A stretch of DNA of 64,000 nucleotides, from assembly GCF_901709675.1 (NCBI RefSeq), contig NC_051108.1, positions 7,486,631-7,550,630 on the forward strand, written 5' to 3'. This DNA is from Syngnathus acus. Its lineage: Eukaryota; Chordata; Actinopteri; Syngnathiformes; Syngnathidae. The translations under genes and the position numbers were made by a program. Position 1 is the stretch's first letter, and every line of letters starts with the position of its first letter. The notes beneath the pieces are model-generated. The model ran no database searches and was not told the origin of the DNA. It saw only the letters and a list, made by a program, of their open reading frames with translations. Shown here piece by piece: positions 57,417 through 64,000 of this stretch.

Positions 57417-57959
57417 TCAGAAATACGAATGACGTCACCAACAAACAGGGTGATTGACGTGGAGCGTCCTAAGTTTGAATTGAGGGGTTTGAATAGCGAC
57501 AGCGACTCGGGGACGTCAACTGTATGTCAGAACCAAGGACAGCGACTGCGGTCTGTTTGTGCCACCCAGTGTTCGTCCATAAAAGCAGCGGCGTTGCCAA
57601 ATCCATACAAATGGCTTCTTTTGTTTTTAAGGAGGCTTGCCTGCAAATATGGCACAACACTGACCTCGCGTGTGCTTTACAGAGCATTACGGTTCACAAT
57701 GCCGGCGCATTGTTCGAAACAAATGGATTCATGCTCTGACAAATATGGCGCCTCAGTTGACGTGTATGTAGTGGACGGAGGCAGTCACTGTTGCGACCAT
57801 ATCGAGCGTACAACGCAAATATATTCTAACAAGAATTTGTCACGGTTGTCATTTATCCCTAACACGCGGATTTGCATCTGCGGTCGAATGATATTAGCAT
57901 AAACGCGATAGTAACGACTGTAATTACGATTTTGCTGGCTATCAGCTGCTAGGCTTAAG

Positions 57960-58095
57960 CGTCGATCACGTGACCTGCCTGGGTCGAGAGGAGGAAGTGG
58001 AGGTACCGATACGTACCGTGTTCATCTTTCATAAACTACCCGCACAGCAGCATTTATTCTTGTCTATTCGAACACATAGTGTTACAAAGACAAAG
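57960..58095 (+). promoter_or_regulatory. fbxo30 untranslated first exon with palindromic E-box
   Basis: A good donor (CAAAG|GTGAGAAG) at 58095/58096 fits the acceptor CCCACAG at 58725, which lies just before the coding start. So a 5' UTR exon ending at 58095 is likely; its start is unknown. TCACGTGA (57966-57973), a USF/MITF/TFEB-type CLEAR E-box, lies at its upstream side. The transcription start was not located. Confidence 0.5.
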
Positions 58096-58734
58096 GTGAG
58101 AAGCTCCCCGCTTGGCTCGTACGTGTAGTTGTTTTGTTTTATTTATGGAGGAGGTGCTAGTGAAACTTCCGACACTGTTATTGTTGTTAGCCAATGTTAG
58201 CTTTGCAGTTGTTATGTTAAAAGGAGCCCCCGGCTAAAGTAAAGTAATCTTAACAAGTACGGAGTTGAGACTGAACAGGCCGGCAGCACAAGTTGTATGG
58301 TTACTTGGATTTATGTGGCTGAATTCAAGTGATGCAAAGTCCTGTCCAGCAGCTTGGCTGCAATGGCAAAAGTAGTCAAAAAAAGTTGAAGTACTCATTC
58401 AACTTTTGTACTTAAGTAAAAGTTTTTTAATAGAACCTACATAGATATACAAAGGGCTTTTATAGTTTAGCATAATGAGAAAAAAATGTTTTGTGCAGAT
58501 AAGTGCCTATTTCAAGGGCTTAGTGGGCTCACAGGTTTATGAATTACATACATGGAAAAGTTTTGGAAGATGAAAAGTAGTTATTTTGAAGTTGTTGATT
58601 GTCTTTCAGAGCTGTGCATCATGAATATGGCTTCATTTTTCTTCCTGTGTGGAGTTTTCCTTTAATGACGGCACAATATTTGAAAATGAATGAACGAATG
58701 GCGTAACGTTTGCTCTGTCCCACAGGTCCTCAAA

Positions 58735-60959
58735 ATGGCTGAGGAGCACGCTCACTGCATGTCCTGTTTCAACCTCAGATGCACGGTCAGACCTCAGCCA
58801 GGCATTTCCTGCGAACTCAGCGGCTGCCCTTTAGCGTGCGGCGTGGCCTTTCACTCGTGCAAAGCCGAGGAGCACCACCTCCTGTGCCCGCTGCTGAGGG
58901 TGCCGTGCCTGAACAGCGCGTCCGGCTGCCCTGCTGCCGTGGCGCGCAACCAGATGTCGGCGCATTTGGAGGTGTGTCCGGCCGGGGTGGTCTGCTGCAC
59001 CATGGAGTGGAACCGCTGGCCGGTCAGCTGCACGGACTACTCTTCGTACGAGCGCCTGAGTCGCGGTGTGGGTGAAGCGGAGCAGCTCGACATGGCCCTC
59101 GCCCTCCAGGACCAGTGTACTCTACTGGAGTCGCTCAGGTTGATTGCCATCGCACCCGCTATCAAGAGGGACTCCCCCGACACCGCGAGTAAGCTGGCCA
59201 GGGTGACGGCTCTGGGATCGTCTGAGTTGCGAACGGCGAGAGAGCGGATCGCCGGCGGTATTAACGGACTGGACGTGGAGCACTACCCTGAATTGTACGA
59301 GGCCTCTCTGGAGACGGCGAGGAGCTTAGCCAGCACTTTGGAGCTGCTTAGCGGTGCAAACTCATCTGATAGCCACGTTGAAGGTGTGAGAGCTGAAGCA
59401 ACGACGCTGGTGAGCAGATTGCACCAACTAGTGCAGCTTCAAAACGGGCGAATCCCGGGTGAGGCTATGGAAGAAACTAGTTCATCAACAAATGGCTGCT
59501 TGGAGGACTTGGTTGCTTCTCAGACTTCTTTGCACAAGGTGGCACAGAGTAAGAGAGCTAACCTGGTTCGTGGTGCTGACTCCGTAGATGAAGGTGTGGG
59601 AGTAGAAGCCACTTGGCAGGCCAGCAGACTCGATGGACCGATGCAGTTTCAGAACGGACAAAACACAAACGAATCTATAGAAAAAGAAATGAGCTTGTTA
59701 ATCAATGAATGTCTGGAGGACTTGGTTGCTCAGGAGGTGGCCACGCCCCCTTTGAGGCCTCAGGTGGCGCTACAAGATAGAGGGCTGGTTCTAGAAAACC
59801 ACAACCCAGAAGATCAGATGGTCCCATGTGGCCAGAGTCACATGGAGACCAAGACCGAGGACAAAGCGGCGGACACCTCGGATCTGGAACAGGAGGACGA
59901 TCCCACAGGACTTGGAGAAATGGACTTGATCACAGCCGCCTTGATCTTCTGCCTGGAGGAGTCCAGAGAGGACAGAAGGATCTCAGGTACGCTGCACCTG
60001 GACGGCGGTCAGGTCCACTCGGGCACTCAGACGTTCCCGTTCCCAGCGGCCGTGCTGGTCACCAACACGAGGGTCGGCGATATGGCCTCGGCGTCCGCCT
60101 GCGACCACGCCTCCCCGCAAATCTCCTGCCCCAGCCCCTTCAACGTCCTCCGCCTGGGCCTCGTTCAAGAACCCCTGGAGGCCATCCCGAGCAACTACTC
60201 GGTTCCAGGCAACGCCCGCTACCAACACATGTTCCCCTTCGTGTGCGCACAGTCCTTCCGCCGCGATGAGTTTTCTTCACACTTCACCAACGTCCACGGC
60301 GACATTCACGCCGGGCTTAACGGCTGGATGGAGCACCGTTGCCCACTGGCTTTTTACGGCTGCACCTTCTCCCAGCGGAGGTTCTACCCTACATCCCCGG
60401 GGGCCAGGGTGGTCCACGACAGGCTCCTGAGGTCCTTCGGGGTGCAGCCTCATCTCGGGGCCAAACTCTCGGTCGATTCCCAGTCGGACCAGTTCAGTAA
60501 ACTACCCTTGGAGATACTGTCGCACATAGCTGGCTTCCTGGATAGCTTCAGCCTGTGCCAACTGTCTTTGGTGTCGCACACCATGAGGGAGGTGTGCTCC
60601 GGTCTACTCCACACCAGAGGTATCGTGGAACTGCAGTGGGAGAGCAGGCAACGCTCTGCCGGTCATAAGAGTTCGTCGTGGCAGGTTAAACACAAAGTGA
60701 GTTCAGCCAAGAACTTAAAATGTGTACGAAATGCTGAGTTTTTGTTTTTGTGGGACTGCAGGTGTGGCGGTTCAGCACAGCGTTCAGCCCGGTTCTGTCG
60801 TGGGGCTTCGCAGACATCCCCAGCATGTCAAACCACCTGAAGAAGTGCCGGTACAACACGGTGGTGAACCGGACCGAGCCGGTGCCTCTCCCCGCCATGG
60901 GCCTGTTGCAGGAGCACATGACCAACCTCCGAAAATATCGGTGGTCAGAACATTATTAG
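58735..60959 (+). CDS. fbxo30: F-box only protein 30 (SCF substrate receptor)
   Basis: The coding exons are 58735-60696 and 60762-60959, giving 719 aa (human 745). The ATG at 58735 lies 10 nt after the acceptor at 58725; a longer open frame starting at 58690 reads through intron. FBXO30/MUSA1 recruits substrates to the SKP1-CUL1 ubiquitin ligase and is linked to muscle atrophy and kinesin Eg5 turnover. The N-terminus (about 1-110) is a Cys/His-rich TRAF-type finger (CMSCFNLRCTVRPQP, LEVCPAGVVCC). Residues 110-480 look disordered and contain a duplicated module of about 50 aa (214-263 and 285-334). A second Cys/His region follows (MFPFVCAQSFRRDEFSSHF), then the F-box at about 585-627 (FSKLPLEILSHIAGFLDSF). 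The second exon gives VWRFSTAFSPV through the C-terminal WSEHY. A poly(A) signal is at 61202. Confidence 0.96.
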
Positions 60960-61201
60960 CAGGGGATCCAAGCACTGAAGCATCTGAAAATGCACTTCAA
61001 AAGCAATCAGAACACAAAAAGGCTGAAACACAATCATCTACTTCTACATCATTCCCCCAAAAAATATTTCAAAGAAATGACACTACTCACAATATTTCTA
61101 ATCTATATTGATTGACTGTTAAGCCATTCGTCCATGTTGTGAAATTATTTTAAGAATTATTAGCCGATGTATTTGTTTCACTTTAACAGTCTGTTGAATC
61201 A

Positions 61202-61207
61202 AATAAA
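61202..61207 (+). terminator. fbxo30 poly(A) signal
   Basis: AATAAA lies about 240 nt after the fbxo30 stop and is followed by a T/G-rich stretch. The 370 bp between it and the next gene show nothing else. Confidence 0.7.
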
Positions 61208-61579
61208 GATTATGTTTTTACATGGTGGCATGTTTATTTGACATCCGTCGGCGGAAGTGGGCAGGGTCTTGTAAATGCTTTACTGGACTGCTTCGAGTGA
61301 GGACATGTCAATAAAAAAAAAATCAGTTTTTCCCCAAATGTCGCTTAATTCATAAACTTATTTGGCAACATTGGAGGTCCCCCCCCCAAAAAAACCAGGC
61401 AAATTATCTGCTTTTGTGGTCCACACCACTTTTCTTACCTGACGCCACTCACTCATCAAGTAGTCAACGCCACACACCTGTGTCTACTCAAAGGGGGTTG
61501 GCCTTAAAAGAGAAGCCTCGACCCGGGTTTTTGTGCAGAACCGAGGTGAGCGGCAGAGCAGTGTGGCGGACTAATTAAA

Positions 61580-63967
61580 ATGAATTCAGTGTCCTGCTCG
61601 CTATTGTTAGTAAAATGGCACACGCTGATGGTGACAACGGGCAACATGCCGTACGCTGGCACCTTTAACAACGTCTACATCACGTTACTGGGCGCCGACG
61701 GCCAGTCCAACCGCATACAGTTGACCGGCGCCGGGCCACTTAATGAAATTGAAGGAATGGGTTTGATCTACAAAAAGTCCTGCCTAGCTACAAAAACAGA
61801 TATGCTCAATCCTCATTGAATAAAGTACATAAGCAGACAAGTATATTCACATATTAAAGCAATAAAAGAAACGTTTTAAGCATATAATTATACCTACACA
61901 CCAAATCAATAAAGCAGACATAACTAGACATTTTTGATAGGGGGTAATGACAAAGGTTTTTACAACTTTATGATCTGATATTTATTTCTGAGCACTTTGA
62001 AATAACGAATGTTTTTTGATATATTGCCTGAATACCTTAATGACCCTTAAGGAACTGTTTAATGCATGCCTGATGATTTTCTAAATCACGGACACTGCCA
62101 AAGTCGTCTAAAAATGTTCAGTACTTGATTGTATCTTATGTTTTGACTAATACTAGACGCCAGTTTTCGATTACTACTGAACGTTCTGGACAGAGGGAAA
62201 TATTTTGCCTAACAAAGAAAAGATATGGTTGAAAGCATGATTAAACTAAGAATATGATGACGTAAGCAAGTACATGGAGTATCAAAAGAACGAACAAACA
62301 AAAACATGGTAAGTGGTGAGTACAAACTTTGCATAGTCAGGGAACATTAATAAATTGATGATGTCACAGCCAAAAGCTCACATAATTCCGTACAAAATGA
62401 CAAAATTGAAAGAATGATGAATAGGCGGTGTGCGGCAGTGGGCAAAGTGGATGTATGTGCAAGAATGGTTTACAGGAAGGACACTTGGAGATAAAACCGG
62501 TAGAGGTGCCAGAGGAAGAGCGGCAGGAGGAAAAACAACCATGAACCCGGCCAAAAGTGATCGCCAAGGCCGAAAGACGGGATGGAAGACAACAGCCCCC
62601 ACACACACCGAATCGCCCATAATCAGCACCCACCCCCACGGAACCAGCTCTAACCGAACCAGCACCCACTCCCATGGAATCAAAATCTTCTGCGAACTTG
62701 CCACACCCCCTGACTCATCACCCATCAAACTCGGCCCACACTGGCAGGTGAAACTCATTTCGAGACAAAGCGAAAACCTTTTGTGCTTCTCCTCACGGTG
62801 CTTCCAGAACGGCAACATTTTCATCGCCGATTACAAAATGATGGATGATCTGCCGACAACTGTTATGGACGGTCGCCGGGTTCCTCTGACGCCCGCCCTC
62901 TGCTTACTTTACTTGACGCCTGAGAAAAAATTAGTCCCTCTTGCCATTCAGGTTCGTTTTTTTTTTTTTTAAGCGGCTGGTTTCACATCTGCATTCCGAT
63001 AATTGTCTAGCTCCCTCCCACAACTCGGCCAGCGGCCCGCCGAGGACAATCCCATTTTTCTGCCCGGCGACTCGGAGGCCGTTTGGCTATTAGCTAAAGT
63101 GCACGTGAGGCACGTTGACACTTTACATGGCTTGTTGGTTGGGCATTTGCACAACACTCATTTAATGATCGAGGTTTTTGCAATGGCAACGCTTCGCAAC
63201 CTGCCCGCTGTCCACCCGCTGCACAAGGTAAACAAAAGGCGGGACATCGTTATTTCCGGGCGATGTCAACGTCTTATGTCTTCCAGCTTCTGATCCCGCA
63301 TCATCGCAACATCCTTTTTGTCAACGTGGCTGCTCACGCACTCGTCTACGGCCCAGGGAGATTACTTGATCATGTAGGAACATTTTCTCCGGCGTTTGAC
63401 CTCCAATCGGCCGACTCATCGTTTTTTTTTTGCCCAAGTCTTCGATTTCTGCAGAAGGACAAGTGGCGCTCATGAGGAGGGCGCTGGCCCAGTTGACCTA
63501 CGAGTCGCTGTGTGTTCCGGAAGACGTCGCCGCCAGAGGTCTGGAGTCCATCCCCAACTTTTATTACCGAGATGATGCTTTGAGGTTGTGGAATGTCATT
63601 AACAGGTGAGGCTCGGTAGCTTGATGGACATTGAAGATGCTCTTCAGAATATTGGATCTTTGTCATTTCGTCACTCAGCTTTGTCAAGGAGGTGATGGCG
63701 TATTTTTATCCGCTGGATGGTGAAGTGTCTGAAGATTCTGAGCTTCAGCAATGGGTCAGCGAGATCTTCAATTATGGCTTTCTGGGGAATGCTACTTCAG
63801 GTATTGCCGATTTGTTTTTTTTCATTAGTTTGCAATCTACTTCCTGGTTTGTCCGTATCATCGCAGGTTTCCCTTCAAGCATCCAAAACATGGACGAGCT
63901 CATCAAGTTTGTCACGATGGTGATCTTCACCGCGTCTGCTCAGCATTCTTCACTTAACATGGGACAG
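61580..63967 (+). pseudogene. Animal lipoxygenase, partial, exons 2-6 missing
   Basis: Exon 1 (61580 to about 61760) encodes a PLAT N-terminus (LMVTTGNMPYAGTFNNVYIT). The next recognisable exons are 62808-62951 (NGNIFIADYKMM), 63033-63227, 63287-63373, 63439-63605, 63679-63800 and 63867-63967. Their sizes follow vertebrate LOX exons 7-12 (144, about 204, 87, about 170, 122, 101). Iron-ligand His lie in HLHNTHLMIEVF and SAQHSSLN. Nothing like exons 2-6 is present in the 1-kb gap. The expected acceptor of the 204-nt exon reads ACAA at 63023; AG at 63031-63032 is the nearest in-frame substitute and loses three residues. The phase between exons 9 and 10 also needs an unusual acceptor. The gene continues off the right edge. 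A dioxygenase of arachidonate-type lipids (ALOX5/12/E3-like) is the origin; the subfamily is unresolved. Confidence 0.78.
61761..62807. other. Gap in the lipoxygenase gene
   Basis: AT-rich to about 62400, then a more balanced stretch with CCCAC-rich imperfect repeats (62595-62680). Frames at 62378-62824 and 62430-62972 are open but have no recognisable domain. No lipoxygenase exon or clear transposon was identified. Confidence 0.55.
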
Positions 63968-64000
63968 GTGAAGACAAAGTTCTCTGCCTCAAGTCCACAT

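Noticed and set aside
57429-57902. 157-aa plus-strand frame before fbxo30
   Set aside because: No recognisable domain, overlapping open frames on both strands, no splice or promoter context.
58690-58734. Upstream Met extending fbxo30 by 15 aa
   Set aside because: An acceptor CCCACAG at 58725 falls inside it and the downstream ATG at 58735 gives the usual MAEEHAHC start.
62378-62972. Overlapping 148-aa and 180-aa frames in the lipoxygenase gap
   Set aside because: Low-complexity Pro/Thr/His-rich or hydrophobic translations with no domain; the last part of the plus frame is simply lipoxygenase exon 7 entered through its intron.

Overview
This is nuclear DNA of a teleost fish. The genes are intron-rich with GT/AG splice sites. 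Teleost-type hAT, Tc1, Ty3/gypsy and non-LTR elements fill the gaps, along with many (CA)n, (CT)n and (ATTC)n microsatellites. The conserved gene block adgb - rab32 - grm1 - fbxo30 is the one found on human 6q24. The species cannot be read from the sequence alone.

Layout. Positions 1-10420 are a transposon graveyard. A LINE fragment with an SGNH-esterase ORF (1-765) abuts a BED-finger hAT element (770-10420). A Ty3/gypsy LTR retrotransposon (1305-8327) split that hAT. The LTR element holds a minus-strand LINE (about 2051-8090). The LINE is in turn split by a DNA transposon (4316-6404) that carries an intronless piece of a FYCO1-like GOLD domain. From 11011 to 30807 (minus strand) lies adgb, androglobin. 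I joined it from 34 exons whose phases all agree (1436 codons plus stop); a decayed or alternative copy of its first exon sits upstream at 31039-31102. A Tc1 element (31811-33396) separates it from rab32 (minus, 3 exons, 218 aa). grm1 follows (minus, 8 coding exons, 1096 aa, metabotropic glutamate receptor 1). It faces fbxo30 (plus, 719 aa) head to head across 2.5 kb that holds long (CT)n and (AC)n arrays. The last 2.4 kb carry an animal lipoxygenase gene (plus) that runs off the right edge. It has exon 1 and the equivalents of exons 7-12, but exons 2-6 are missing and the exon-8 splice acceptor is lost, so it looks like a pseudogene or a misassembled locus.

The host genes are not an operon or a pathway. 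They are a conserved syntenic block with separate roles: cilium and sperm biology (adgb), melanosome and lysosome-related organelle traffic (rab32), neuronal glutamate signalling (grm1) and SCF ubiquitin ligase (fbxo30). SHPRH, which lies between FBXO30 and GRM1 in mammals, is absent here. Promoter motifs fit the roles: an RFX X-box plus forkhead site upstream of adgb, and an MITF-type M-box upstream of rab32.

Most notable points: the four-deep nested insertion with its captured GOLD domain, the duplicated adgb first exon beside a ciliary-type promoter, the gutted lipoxygenase gene, and a tandem duplication inside the fbxo30 linker. No CRISPR array, tRNA or rRNA gene was seen.
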